DNA of 64,000 bases from Umezawaea tangerina (GCF_003002815.1 NZ_PVTF01000011.1:248001-312000); one strand, 5' to 3'; shown: positions 8,168-16,143, numbered from the stretch's first letter. Notes: generated from the letters alone by a model not told the origin. Numbers and translations are program-made.

Positions 8168-8658
8168 TGGACGGGCAGGTAGGCGGGACCGGCCTCGGCG
8201 AGCAGCCGTTCGGCCTCGGCGTGGATGGCCTCCGGGGACTGCCCGAGGTCGATCGTCTTGCGGAAGGGCTGCCGGACGTCGCGCTCCAGGCGCAGGTAGA
8301 CCTCGTTGCGGTTGCCCTCGGGGTCGAAGAAGTAGATGCCGAACGCGTTGCCGTGCGTGACCTCCTGCTGCACCTCGACCCCCTCGGCCGCGAACAGGTG
8401 GTGGTAGCGGATGAGGTCCTCCAGCTCCTCGACGCGCCACGAGACCTGGTGCTGGAGCTTCGCGCCCGGCACGGCGGTGCGGCCGGTCTGCAGCACGAAC
8501 TCGTGGTGCTCGGTCTCGGGGTGCGAGCTGAGGAACACGATGCCCAGCTCGGCGTCCTCGTCGGTGACGGTCAACCCGATCACGCGCTCGTAGAAGTCGC
8601 GCATCCTGGCGAGGTCGAAGACCCACAGTCCCGTGTGCCCCAGCTGCGAGATCGCCAT
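8164..8658 (-). CDS. VOC-family extradiol-type dioxygenase
   Basis: This is a 164-residue single-module vicinal oxygen chelate protein. It keeps the usual 2-His-1-carboxylate ligands of extradiol enzymes: His in LGHTGL, His in QHQVSW, and Glu in NEVYLR. Such proteins are Fe(II) or Mn(II) catechol-cleaving dioxygenases or related isomerases. It is the first gene of a divergent pair facing the FAH-family gene and is followed by the overlapping class II aldolase. Two-module catechol 2,3-dioxygenases are about twice this length, so it could be a small extradiol enzyme or a VOC lyase/isomerase. Confidence 0.8.
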   Translation of the reverse strand: MAISQLGHTGLWVFDLARMRDFYERVIGLTVTDEDAELGIVFLSSHPETEHHEFVLQTGRTAVPGAKLQHQVSWRVEELEDLIRYHHLFAAEGVEVQQEVTHGNAFGIYFFDPEGNRNEVYLRLERDVRQPFRKTIDLGQSPEAIHAEAERLLAEAGPAYLPVQ

Positions 8659-8671
8659 CTTGACCTCCTGA

Positions 8672-8710
8672 GTCCTGTTTAACAGGACGTGTGGACTGTT
8701 TTATGGGACA
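8672..8710. promoter_or_regulatory. Perfect 17-bp palindrome, candidate IclR operator
   Basis: GTCCTGTTTAACAGGAC (8672-8688) is a perfect inverted repeat with 8-bp arms around one central base. AACAGGAC is followed after 16 nt by GGGACA (8705-8710), identical in spacing to the site at 4420-4449. It lies between the VOC start (8658, minus) and the FAH-family start (8761, plus), so one bound regulator could control both. Confidence 0.65.
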
Positions 8711-8760
8711 ACGATACGATTCGGGTCCGGTCGCGTCAACATCGAGGGAGGGCGACGACC

Positions 8761-9603
8761 ATGCGCCTGGCCACACTGCGCCACCACGGGCGGACCCGCG
8801 CCGCACGGCGCGACGGCGACTCCTACGTGCTGTTCCCGCACAGCGACGTCGGGACGCTGCTCGGGGACCCGGACTGGCGTGTGCGCGCCGCCACGGGCGG
8901 GGGTGCGACGGTGCCGGTGTCCGAAGTGGACTACGCGCCCCTGGTCCCGCACCCCAACAAGATCGTCTGCCTGGGCCTGAACTACGCGAGCCACATCGCG
9001 GAGATGGGGCGCGACGTGCCCGCCTACCCCACGCTGTTCGCCAAGTACGACGGGGCCCTGATCGGCGCGCGCGACGACGTCGTGCTGCCCGCTGTCAGCG
9101 ACCGCGTCGACTGGGAGGCCGAGCTCGGCTTCGTCGTGGGCCGAACGGCCCGGCACGTCCCGCGCGACGAGGCCATGGACCACGTCGCCGGCTACACCGT
9201 CGTCAACGACGTGACCGCGCGCGACTGGCAACGGCGCACCAGGGAGTTCCTGTCCGGCAAGACCTTCGAGTCGACGACACCCGTCGGGCCGGAGCTCGTC
9301 ACCCCCGACGAGCTGGGCGACCCCGGCGCGACACCCGACCTGGAGATCCGGTGCGAGGTCGACGGCGAGGTGATGCAGCGCTCGCGCACCTCGGACCTGC
9401 TCTTCGGGATCGCCGAGATCCTGTCCTACGTCAGCGACATCATCACCCTGCACCCCGGCGACCTCATCGCCACCGGCACGCCCGGCGGTGTCGGCGACGG
9501 CCGCGACCCGAAGCTCTACCTCGGGCCCGGCCAGGTGCTGCGCACCGTCGTCGAGGGCCTGGGCGAGCTCCGCAACACCTGCGTCGCCGAGAAGAGCGCT
9601 TGA
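8761..9603 (+). CDS. Fumarylacetoacetate hydrolase-family protein
   Basis: The 280-residue protein has the FAH fold. Metal-binding acidic residues lie in WEAELGFVVG and YTVVNDVTARDWQ, and the family signatures KTFESTTPVGPELVT and GDLIATGTPGGVG are present. Members hydrolyse acylpyruvates or hydrate and decarboxylate ring-cleavage products, for example fumarylpyruvate in the gentisate route. The ATG at 8761 has AGGGAGGG about ten bases upstream. It diverges from the VOC/aldolase pair across the palindrome. The gene most probably carries out a late step of the island's pathway. Confidence 0.9.
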   Translation: MRLATLRHHGRTRAARRDGDSYVLFPHSDVGTLLGDPDWRVRAATGGGATVPVSEVDYAPLVPHPNKIVCLGLNYASHIAEMGRDVPAYPTLFAKYDGALIGARDDVVLPAVSDRVDWEAELGFVVGRTARHVPRDEAMDHVAGYTVVNDVTARDWQRRTREFLSGKTFESTTPVGPELVTPDELGDPGATPDLEIRCEVDGEVMQRSRTSDLLFGIAEILSYVSDIITLHPGDLIATGTPGGVGDGRDPKLYLGPGQVLRTVVEGLGELRNTCVAEKSA

Positions 9604-9611
9604 GTCCGGGC

Positions 9612-10232
9612 CTACCCGGTGAGCTGGGCGAGGTTGCGCACTAGGGTGTCGAGGAGCTTGTCGTCGGCGGGCCAGGGGAAGTCGTGCAGGGTCGACCGGG
9701 TGCCGACGTAGCCGTGCAGGGCGAGCCAGAGCGCGGTGGCGTCGACCTCGGGGTCCTGGCTGCGGGAGCGGCCCGCGCTCACGCAGTCGCGGATGCCGTC
9801 GAGCAGGAACGCGAACGCGTCGGCCCCGGTCATCGTCTCCATGTCCTTGTCCAGCTGCTCGCGCCGGTCGGCCGGGGGGACGGTGAACAGCACGCGGTAC
9901 TGGTGGGGCTGCTGGAGGCCGAAGTCCACGTAGGCGCGGATCGCCGAGTGCAGGCGGTCGACCGGGTCGGTGATGCCGTCGACGGCGTGGCGGATGTGGG
10001 TGGTCAACGCGTGGAAGGTGTTGTCCACCACGGCTTGCAGGACGTCGTTGAGGTCGGCGAAGTGGGCGTAGATCGACGGGGCGGTGATGCCCGCCGTCCT
10101 GGCCACGGCGCGCAGGGTGACACCCGCGCCGCCCGACTCCTCCAGCAGGCGGGCTGCCGCGCGGACGATCTCCTCGCGCAGGTGACCGCCTTGACCTCGG
10201 GGGTTGGGGGCGCGGCGCGCTGCTTGCGGCAC
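9612..10232 (-). CDS. TetR-family regulator with WHG-type C-terminal domain
   Basis: This 206-residue regulator has a TetR helix-turn-helix (VTLRAVARTAGITAPSIYAH, about residues 35-65) and a C-terminal domain with LWLALHGYV, characteristic of the TetR WHG subgroup. The GTG at 10232 with GAGGAGT just upstream was chosen over an in-frame upstream start. It is divergent from the uncharacterised gene at 10398. The same pair recurs at 58400-59644, and both intergenic regions carry TTACAGTCGTTT-like motifs, the likely operators. Confidence 0.88.
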   Translation of the reverse strand: MPQAARRAPNPRGQGGHLREEIVRAAARLLEESGGAGVTLRAVARTAGITAPSIYAHFADLNDVLQAVVDNTFHALTTHIRHAVDGITDPVDRLHSAIRAYVDFGLQQPHQYRVLFTVPPADRREQLDKDMETMTGADAFAFLLDGIRDCVSAGRSRSQDPEVDATALWLALHGYVGTRSTLHDFPWPADDKLLDTLVRNLAQLTG

Positions 10233-10284
10233 GGGACTCCTCTTCGCTGTCGACGCGGGTCGGGGTCCGAGCCTAGCAGATGGC

Positions 10285-10332
10285 AAAACGCCTGTAATCA
10301 TGGATCACGAAAATTAGGGTTTACAGTCGTTT
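10285..10332. promoter_or_regulatory. Inverted pair of TTACAGnCGTTT motifs, candidate TetR operator
   Basis: TTACAGGCGTTT occurs on the minus strand at 10286-10297 and TTACAGTCGTTT on the plus strand at 10321-10332, differing at one base. They lie between the divergent TetR and uncharacterised genes. Related motifs occur in the equivalent position of the paralogous module at 59045-59089. Confidence 0.5.
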
Positions 10333-10397
10333 AGCGTTGACGTACGTTCCTCCTCGGGGAAACGGCCGTTTCCCGCTGATCAGGTGAGGAGATCGTC

Positions 10398-10889
10398 GTG
10401 AGGTACGTGGCGCAAGCGGTCCTGGACGCCCCGGTGGAGCGCGTGGACCTGGCGGAATGGCTTTTCACCCTGACCGACGCCGAGTACCGGGCGGCCGCGC
10501 GGGGCCACCACGCGGCGGGTGTGAGCGTCGACGACCGGGGGCGCGGGACGGTCAACGTCGAGTCGGTGGGCGGGAACCTGCTCGTCCAGCACTACCGGGC
10601 CGAACGCGCGGACCCCGCGTTCGTGGAGATGTACTCGGCCACCACCCGCGCCTACCTCTACCACCTGGTCCCGTTGACGTGCCGGGTCAGGTGGATCCTG
10701 GAGGCCGAGGCCGGGGACGAGAGGTCGTCGGTGTTCTCGTGCACGGTGGACGTCGACCTCCCGCTGCCGCTGCGCGTGCTGGCACGGGTGACCGCGATGC
10801 CGTTCTTCCTGCGCAGGCACCTGGTCGAGGAGACCGCCGGTTTCGCCGCGGACATCAACCGCAAGCTCGCGCTCGCCCGCGCGGCGTGA
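10398..10889 (+). CDS. Uncharacterised protein, paralogue of 59141-59644
   Basis: The 163-residue product is not recognised with confidence. It shares conserved blocks with the product at 59141, including AVLDAP, RVDL-EWLF, LTDAEY, RGTVNVE and VQHY, so both belong to one family. There is no signal peptide, and a mildly hydrophobic stretch near residues 125-145 is present. The charge and aromatic pattern could fit an SRPBCC-like or small lipid-binding fold, but this is a guess. GTG at 10398 has GTGAGGAG six bases upstream. Control by the divergent TetR is likely. Confidence 0.75.
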   Translation: MRYVAQAVLDAPVERVDLAEWLFTLTDAEYRAAARGHHAAGVSVDDRGRGTVNVESVGGNLLVQHYRAERADPAFVEMYSATTRAYLYHLVPLTCRVRWILEAEAGDERSSVFSCTVDVDLPLPLRVLARVTAMPFFLRRHLVEETAGFAADINRKLALARAA

Positions 10890-10914
10890 GCCCTCGCGGC
10901 ACGGGGTGACCGGC

Positions 10915-11379
10915 TCAGGGTGCGCCGGTGGCCGGGTGCTCCGGCAGCGCCCTGGTGTAGACGTCGGCGACACCGCGCAGGAACGAGGAGATCTTCTCCC
11001 TGGTGTCGGCGTCCGCGGCACCCAGCAGTCCGTCGAGGCCCTCGATGACCGGCGCCACGTACCGGTTCGCGAGCGCCTCGGTGCCGGGGTCGACGGCGAT
11101 CACCATCTTCCGCCGGTCCGAGTCGTGCTTCGCGCGCCGGATGTGCCCGCCCGCCTCCAGTCGCTTGAGCACCTGGGCGGTGGCCGCGGTCGACAGGCCC
11201 GCGGCCCTGGCGAGGTCGGTCGGCGTGCTCGGGCCGCGGGCGATGAGGTGGTAGACGACCTCCAGGCCCGTGCGGTCGATCCCCAGCGCCGTCGCCATGG
11301 AGCGTTCGAACCACTGCTGGCGCACCGCCATGACCTGGAGCAGATCCCGCAGGTGGGGGACCGGGGAGTCCGTCGTCAC
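10915..11379 (-). CDS. MarR-family regulator
   Basis: The protein has about 154 residues and a winged-helix DNA-binding domain (STPTDLARAAGLSTAATAQV, then the wing with KHDSDRRKMVIAV), typical of MarR repressors of oxidative-stress or phenolic-compound genes. The frame stays open to 11502, but the divergent promoter and palindrome lie there, so a start at GTG 11379 or 11382, preceded by AAGGGGTGGG, is preferred. It most likely represses the divergent flavin monooxygenase at 11532 and itself, with an aromatic ligand relieving repression. Confidence 0.82.
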   Translation of the reverse strand: MTTDSPVPHLRDLLQVMAVRQQWFERSMATALGIDRTGLEVVYHLIARGPSTPTDLARAAGLSTAATAQVLKRLEAGGHIRRAKHDSDRRKMVIAVDPGTEALANRYVAPVIEGLDGLLGAADADTREKISSFLRGVADVYTRALPEHPATGAP

Positions 11380-11496
11380 CACCCACCCCTTCGTCCGGTC
11401 CTCCGTGGACGGATCGGCGCGACCCGTCTCGGCCGCCGATGGTCTCACGACCCGGCGGACCGCGCGGCGCCGTCCAGGTACTAGGACATCATACTG

Positions 11497-11532
11497 TTGC
11501 ACCAGTTGCTAACTGAGTTTACTATCTCGAGG
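11497..11532 (+). promoter_or_regulatory. Leaderless promoter with MarR-type palindrome in its spacer
   Basis: TTGCAC (11497-11502) and TACTAT (11520-11525) form a -35/-10 pair with a 17-bp spacer. Transcription starting about seven bases after the -10 would begin at 11532, the G of the monooxygenase GTG, so the mRNA would be leaderless. CAGTTGCTAACTG (11503-11515), with 5-bp inverted arms, sits entirely in the spacer and is a likely MarR site. Confidence 0.6.
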
Positions 11533-12743
11533 TGACCTCCTCCCGAACCGCTCTGATCGCCGGCGCGAGCATCGCCGGTCCGGCCCTGGCCCACTGGCTC
11601 TCCCGCTACGGCTGGGACGTCACGGTCGTCGAACGGGCGCCCGCACCGCGCACGGCCGGGCAGAACATCGACGTGCGCGGTGTCGGCGCCACCGTGCTGG
11701 AGCGGATGGGCATCCGCGACGCCGTGGCGGCCCGGCGCACCGGCGAGCTCGGAGCCTCCTTCATCGGACCCGACGGCAAGGTTGCCGGCGTCTTCCCCGC
11801 GGGTGCCAGCGGCGTCGACGGCGCCACCGCCGAGCTGGAGATCCTGCGCGGCGACCTGTCCGACCTCCTGGTGGAGGCGACCGCGGGCGAGGTCGAGTAC
11901 GTCTACGGCGACCACGTCACCGAGGTCGAGGACACCGCGGACGGGGTGCGGGTCCACCTGCGCTCGGGCGCTGTCCACGACGTGGACGTGGTCGTCGCCG
12001 CCGACGGCCTGAACTCCACCACCCGCGAGGTGTTCGGCTTCCGGGTGCCCGTCCACCACATCGGACTGGAGTCGACGTACTTCACGATCGACCGCGCGCC
12101 CGAGGACGACGACTACTGGCGGTGGTACAACCCCGGTCGCGGTCGTTCGGTGCAGCTGCGCCCCGATCCCTACGGCGGGATCCGCGCCGTCCTGTCCCAG
12201 CTGGTGTCGCCTGCCTGGGCCGCGGGCTCCGTCCGGCGGACCCGTGCGGAACAGGTCAAGCACCTGCGCGGGGCGTTCGCCGACGCCGGGTGGCACACCG
12301 ACCGGGTCCTGGACGGCCTGGTGACCGCCGACGACCTGTACTACGAGCACCTCGGACAGGTCAAAGCGCCGCAGTGGTTCCACGGCAGGACGGTGCTGGC
12401 GGGGGACGCGGCCCACTGCGCGTCCCCGTTGAGCGGCATGGGCACCACCCTGGCCCTCACCGGCGCCTACGTCCTGGCGGGTGAGCTGGCCCGCCACGAC
12501 GACCACACCGACGCTTTCTTCGAGTACGAGCGGATCATGCGGCCGTTCGTGGCGCGCGCCCAGAAGCTGCCCCCGTTCGGCCCGCGACTGGCCACTCCGG
12601 TCTCCAGGTTCGGGGTGGCCGCCTTCGCCGCGGTCGTCAAGGTGGTGTCCAGTCCGCCGCTGCGCCGCCTCGGGGACAAGGTGGCCTCGCGTCCCGCCGA
12701 CGCCGTCGACCTGCCGGACTACCGAGCCCTCGTCCGCCTCTGA
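11532..12743 (+). CDS. FAD-dependent monooxygenase (PHBH/TetX-like)
   Basis: This is a 403-residue group A flavin monooxygenase. The FAD-binding motif ALIAGASIAGPALAHWL is at the N-terminus, the DG motif is VVAADGLNS, and the GD motif is LAGDAAHCASPLSGMGTT. It would hydroxylate or inactivate a small aromatic compound using NAD(P)H and O2. GTG at 11532 has no spaced ribosome-binding site, consistent with the leaderless promoter. It pairs with the divergent MarR gene and is followed 34 nt later by a small membrane protein gene. Confidence 0.85.
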   Translation: MTSSRTALIAGASIAGPALAHWLSRYGWDVTVVERAPAPRTAGQNIDVRGVGATVLERMGIRDAVAARRTGELGASFIGPDGKVAGVFPAGASGVDGATAELEILRGDLSDLLVEATAGEVEYVYGDHVTEVEDTADGVRVHLRSGAVHDVDVVVAADGLNSTTREVFGFRVPVHHIGLESTYFTIDRAPEDDDYWRWYNPGRGRSVQLRPDPYGGIRAVLSQLVSPAWAAGSVRRTRAEQVKHLRGAFADAGWHTDRVLDGLVTADDLYYEHLGQVKAPQWFHGRTVLAGDAAHCASPLSGMGTTLALTGAYVLAGELARHDDHTDAFFEYERIMRPFVARAQKLPPFGPRLATPVSRFGVAAFAAVVKVVSSPPLRRLGDKVASRPADAVDLPDYRALVRL

Positions 12744-12777
12744 CCGCCGCCCGCACCCATCGATCGGAAGGATCTCC

Positions 12778-13176
12778 TTGTCCTCCAAGCCTTTCCCCCG
12801 TCGGACCCCGCACCGGCCCACCTCCGGGCTCCTGGTCGCCAGTGCCCTCGCCGCACTGGCCTCCACCGCGATGTCCGCCGCCACCACCGGTGTCGGCATC
12901 CCGGAGCGGACCCGTCGCCTGCTCGTCGCGGGCGACGGGAAGGACCTCGACTTCTGGGTCGTCGCCACCGCCGTGCGGACGTACTCGGTGACCGGACCCC
13001 TGCTGTGGTCCCTCCTGCGCCGTAGGGTGCCGTCACCGGGACTGCTCGTCGCGGCGGGCCTCACCCAGTTCGGCGACGCCTACCTGTGCCTGCGGTCGAG
13101 GAACCCGGTCGGCGCCGTGGGCACCGGGGCCTTCGGCCTGCTGCACCTGGTCGCCGCCCGGAAGGTGGCCTCCTGA
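12778..13176 (+). CDS. Small integral membrane protein of unknown function
   Basis: The 132-residue product has about four hydrophobic segments (around residues 18-40, 58-80, 88-105 and 112-128) and short charged loops, and resembles DUF4267-type actinobacterial membrane proteins. The TTG start at 12778 has GGAAGGA eight bases upstream. The next possible ATG, at 12871, would remove the first membrane segment. It follows the flavin monooxygenase closely and is probably co-transcribed with it. No function can be assigned. Its stop abuts the stop of the convergent esterase gene. Confidence 0.7.
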   Translation: MSSKPFPRRTPHRPTSGLLVASALAALASTAMSAATTGVGIPERTRRLLVAGDGKDLDFWVVATAVRTYSVTGPLLWSLLRRRVPSPGLLVAAGLTQFGDAYLCLRSRNPVGAVGTGAFGLLHLVAARKVAS

Positions 13177-14487
13177 TCAGGTCGCCGAGCACGCCGAACC
13201 GTTGAGCGCGAAGGAGGACGGTGCGGCGGTGTCGCCGCTGTGGCTCGCCTGGAAGCCGATGTCGACCGAGCCACCGGCCGGGATCGTCGCGTTGTAGCCG
13301 GCGTCGCGGGCGCTCACCCGGCCGGACGCGGGGGAGTAGGTGGCGTTCCAGCCCGAGGTGATGGACTGCCCGCCGGGCAGGGTGAACGCCAGGGTCCAGC
13401 CGTTCACCGCGGCGGCGCCGGTGTTGGTGACGGTGATGCTCGCGGTCAGGCCGTTGTTCCAGGCGTTGACCTTGCTCGAGATCCGGCACGAACCGGTTCC
13501 CGGCGTGGTGGTCGTGGTGGTGGTCGTGGTCGTCGTGGTGGGGGTACCGGGGCCGTCGAGTCCGAAGAAGGCGACCGCACTCGCGGCCATGCCGGTGGAC
13601 GGGAGGCTGTGCCCGGCGCCCTGGACGCTGTAGGCCTCGACCTGGGTGGTGCCGGAGGAGTCGGCGTAACGGCGGCGGTTCCAGCCTGCTTGCGGGGTGT
13701 CGGTCGACGTCGGTGTCTGGCTCAGGCCGAACACGTCGGTCCACTGCTCGATCGACTCCTGCAGCAGCGAGTAGGGCACGAGCGTGTCGTTGGTGCCGTG
13801 CCACAGCTGCAGACGCGGGCGCGCCCCGGTGTAGCCGGGATTCACCTGCCGGACCGCGTCGCCCCACTGCCGGGGCGTGCGGTCCGCCCCTCCGCCGCCG
13901 GTGCAGCGGCTGCTGCCGGGCGGGTAGTCGGCGGCGTTCGCGAAGCAGTCGAACGGCACGCCCATGAACGCCGCGCCCGCCTTGAACACGTCCGGGTACA
14001 GCGCGAGCATGTGGTCGGTCATCATGCCGCCGGACGACGAGCCCGTGGCGAAGACCCGGTTCGGGTCGCCGCCGTAGCGCTGCTCGACGTAGCCGACCAT
14101 CGACACGATGGACACCGGGTCGCTGCCTCCGCCGCGGCGCTTCGCGGCGGAGGACCAGGTGTCGAAGCACTTGCCGAACCCGGCCTCCTGCTGGGCGCTG
14201 GGGTACACGACGACGAAGCCGAACCGGTCGGCCAACGACGCGAACTCGCTGCCCGAGTAGAAGCCGGGCCCCGAGCCGCCGCACCCGTGCATGGCCACCA
14301 CCACCGCCGGACTGGCCGGGCGCGAGTCGGGCACGTAGACGTGCATCCGCATCCCGCCGGGGTTGTCGCCGAAACCGGTGACCTCGACCAGCGACGCCGC
14401 CGACGCGGGCGGGGCCGCGGTGGCGGCGAGGCCGCCGACGACCAGCGATGTCACCGCTGCGAGGAGCAGACTGGCTTTGGTCTTCAT
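13177..14487 (-). CDS. Secreted CE1/PHB-depolymerase-type esterase with CBM2
   Basis: The 436-residue secreted enzyme starts with a signal peptide (basic start, SLLLAAVTSLVVGGLAATAA, cleavage near ASA/ASL). An alpha/beta hydrolase domain of the polyhydroxybutyrate depolymerase/CE1 family follows (about 35-310), with nucleophile motif ATGSSSGGMM, acid in HGTNDTLVP and His in GAGHSLP. A run of twelve Thr leads to a C-terminal CBM2 (CRISSKVNAWNNGLTA to NGSACSAT) with its terminal cysteine pair. In a xylan locus, acetylxylan or feruloyl ester cleavage is the likely role. ATG 14487 begins the signal peptide. Confidence 0.87.
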   Translation of the reverse strand: MKTKASLLLAAVTSLVVGGLAATAAPPASAASLVEVTGFGDNPGGMRMHVYVPDSRPASPAVVVAMHGCGGSGPGFYSGSEFASLADRFGFVVVYPSAQQEAGFGKCFDTWSSAAKRRGGGSDPVSIVSMVGYVEQRYGGDPNRVFATGSSSGGMMTDHMLALYPDVFKAGAAFMGVPFDCFANAADYPPGSSRCTGGGGADRTPRQWGDAVRQVNPGYTGARPRLQLWHGTNDTLVPYSLLQESIEQWTDVFGLSQTPTSTDTPQAGWNRRRYADSSGTTQVEAYSVQGAGHSLPSTGMAASAVAFFGLDGPGTPTTTTTTTTTTTTPGTGSCRISSKVNAWNNGLTASITVTNTGAAAVNGWTLAFTLPGGQSITSGWNATYSPASGRVSARDAGYNATIPAGGSVDIGFQASHSGDTAAPSSFALNGSACSAT

Positions 14488-14575
14488 GCGCTCGACTCCC
14501 TTGTCCCCGGTACGTGCGCGCGGGGAGTACGACGTCGACTTCGTCGTCGACTTCACTTCGGAGTGTGGCGCGCCA

Positions 14576-14589
14576 TGTTCACGCTCACA
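14576..14589 (-). promoter_or_regulatory. LacI-type operator-like site upstream of the CE1 gene
   Basis: TGTGAGCGTGAACA on the minus strand fits the consensus TGTKANCGYNAACA seen at six places in this region. It lies about 90 nt upstream of the esterase start. Confidence 0.45.
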
Positions 14590-14716
14590 AGACATAGCCC
14601 ACTATTCCAACTCCGGGTTCGGCCGATCGGTCCAGGTGGAACAGTCCGGAGTGCTAATCGTTGTGCGGCAGGAGTTGTGGGCGTTCTGACGAAATGTCCT
14701 TCGGATCGTCCACGAG

Positions 14717-14736
14717 GATTAACGCTAACATTTAGC
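14717..14736 (-). promoter_or_regulatory. LacI-type operator between the two secreted esterase genes
   Basis: The minus strand reads GCTAAATGTTAGCGTTAATC. It contains the TGTTAGCG half-site and the flanking GCTAAA also found at 16323, 26184 and 28560. It lies between the gene ending at 14768 and the esterase starting at 14487, so it should serve the latter. Confidence 0.5.
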
Positions 14737-14767
14737 AAGATCGGCATGATGTCTCGCGGTGCCGGGC

Positions 14768-16027
14768 TCAGAAGTTCTTCTTCGCCACCGTCCACGGGCT
14801 CCTGGAGGCGAGGCCCGACGGGTCGAGGATGTAGGACCGGGCGGTCCGGTTGCCGTTGAGCACCATGTCCAGGAACTGCACGACGGTCGTCATGCCGTCG
14901 CCCACCTGGTTGCCGGAGATGAAGCCGACGTGACCCGCCTGCGGCTGCCTGGCGAGCACGGCGGGAACGGTGGCCTGGTCGTAGTTGGCCTGGTTGTTGG
15001 CGTAGGCGACGTCGGAGGATCCGCCGTCCAGGAACAGCGCGGGTGTGTGCAGCTTGGCGAGCTCGGAGCGGGGGTAGCCGAAGGAGCCGTCGGCGAAGAA
15101 GCCGCTGTTCAGGGAGACCACGGCGGACACCCTGCGGTCCTGGGCCGCGACGAGGGCCTCCAGGCCGCCGCACGAGTGGCCCGCGGTGGCCACCTTGGTG
15201 AGGTCGAGCCGTTGGGACAGCGGCGATCCGGAACGGTTCTGCTCCCGTTCGGCCCAGGAGATCGCGTCGGTCAGCAGGGACGGGATCGGCGAGCCGCTGG
15301 GCAGGCCGTTGGCCGAACCGTTCACCGAGCCGATGTCCACCACGACGAAGCCCTTGGACGCGATGATCGTCAACGCGCGGGTGACCTCGCTGTTGTTCGT
15401 GTGCGCGCACGCGCCGTTGCCGAACGCCAGCACGGGCAGCGGACCCCCGACGGCCTGCGGGTTCGACGGGCGCAGGACGGTGAAGCGGATGTCGCCGTAG
15501 GCGCCCTCGCGGGTGACGGCGAAGTTGTTGTCCACCATGGGTCGGTCGGCCGGCGTCGAGGTGGTCGTCGTGGTCGTCGTCGTGGTCGTGGGTGTCGCCG
15601 ACCCGGTGCACACGACGTCGTTGAGCGTGAACGTCGAGGGGGTCGCCGGACTGGCACCGGAGGTGGCGTTGAAGCCGAACGAGACCGTCGCGCCGGTGGC
15701 CAGGTCGCCGTTCCACGCCGCGTTGGTCGCGGTCACCCCGGCGCCCGACTGGGTGTGCGTCCCGTTCCACGACTGCGTGATGCGCTCGTCACCGGGGAAG
15801 GTCCAGGACAGCCGCCACCCGGTGAGCCGGTCGCCCAGGTTAGTCACCACCACGGTCGCCCCGAACCCGCCCGGCCACTCGGAGCCGACCGCGTAGTCGA
15901 CCCGGCAGCCCGCGGTGGCGGAGGCGGGAGGCGAACCGATCAGCGCGGTGGCGCCCGCGACCACCGACACGGCGATCCCGGCGGCCGCCATCCGCCTGGT
16001 GCGGGAGTCGATCCTGGGCACGGACAT
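14768..16027 (-). CDS. Secreted alpha/beta hydrolase with N-terminal CBM2
   Basis: The 419-residue protein has a signal peptide (IAVSVVAGATALIGSPPASA), then a CBM2 (CRVDYAVGSEWPGGFGATVV to LNDVVC, about 40-140), a ten-Thr linker, and a C-terminal alpha/beta hydrolase (about 165-419). The nucleophile motif is ATAGHSCGGLEA, with candidate Asp in FLDGGSSD and His in QAGHVGF. The hydrolase part resembles PAF-acetylhydrolase/cutinase-like esterases, so a polymer-linked ester is a plausible substrate. The order of modules is the reverse of its downstream neighbour. ATG 16027 is preceded by GAGGAGAAGC. An operator-like site lies about 110 nt upstream. Confidence 0.8.
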   Translation of the reverse strand: MSVPRIDSRTRRMAAAGIAVSVVAGATALIGSPPASATAGCRVDYAVGSEWPGGFGATVVVTNLGDRLTGWRLSWTFPGDERITQSWNGTHTQSGAGVTATNAAWNGDLATGATVSFGFNATSGASPATPSTFTLNDVVCTGSATPTTTTTTTTTTSTPADRPMVDNNFAVTREGAYGDIRFTVLRPSNPQAVGGPLPVLAFGNGACAHTNNSEVTRALTIIASKGFVVVDIGSVNGSANGLPSGSPIPSLLTDAISWAEREQNRSGSPLSQRLDLTKVATAGHSCGGLEALVAAQDRRVSAVVSLNSGFFADGSFGYPRSELAKLHTPALFLDGGSSDVAYANNQANYDQATVPAVLARQPQAGHVGFISGNQVGDGMTTVVQFLDMVLNGNRTARSYILDPSGLASRSPWTVAKKNF

Positions 16028-16129
16028 CGCTTCTCCTCGGTGGGATGACGGCAGGGGCCCGGCGCCCCCACGCCCGCCCTGAATCGGGGTGGGGGCACCG
16101 GAGTCGTCGGCGGATCTGTGCGCCACATC

Positions 16130-16143
16130 TGTTATCGCTAACA
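16130..16143 (-). promoter_or_regulatory. LacI-type operator upstream of the CBM2-hydrolase gene
   Basis: TGTTATCGCTAACA (as read on the plus strand) differs from the perfect palindrome TGTTAGCGCTAACA at one position. The 16028-16538 stretch has no credible gene. It holds this site, the site at 16323-16347 and the divergent promoters of the esterase and the ABC operon. Confidence 0.55.

Noticed and set aside
13500-13545. Short tandem repeats (CCACGA-like) considered as a CRISPR or satellite
   Set aside because: These are codons of poly-threonine linkers in CBM2 enzymes. The same pattern at 15560, 22405, 24880 and 35680 is also coding.
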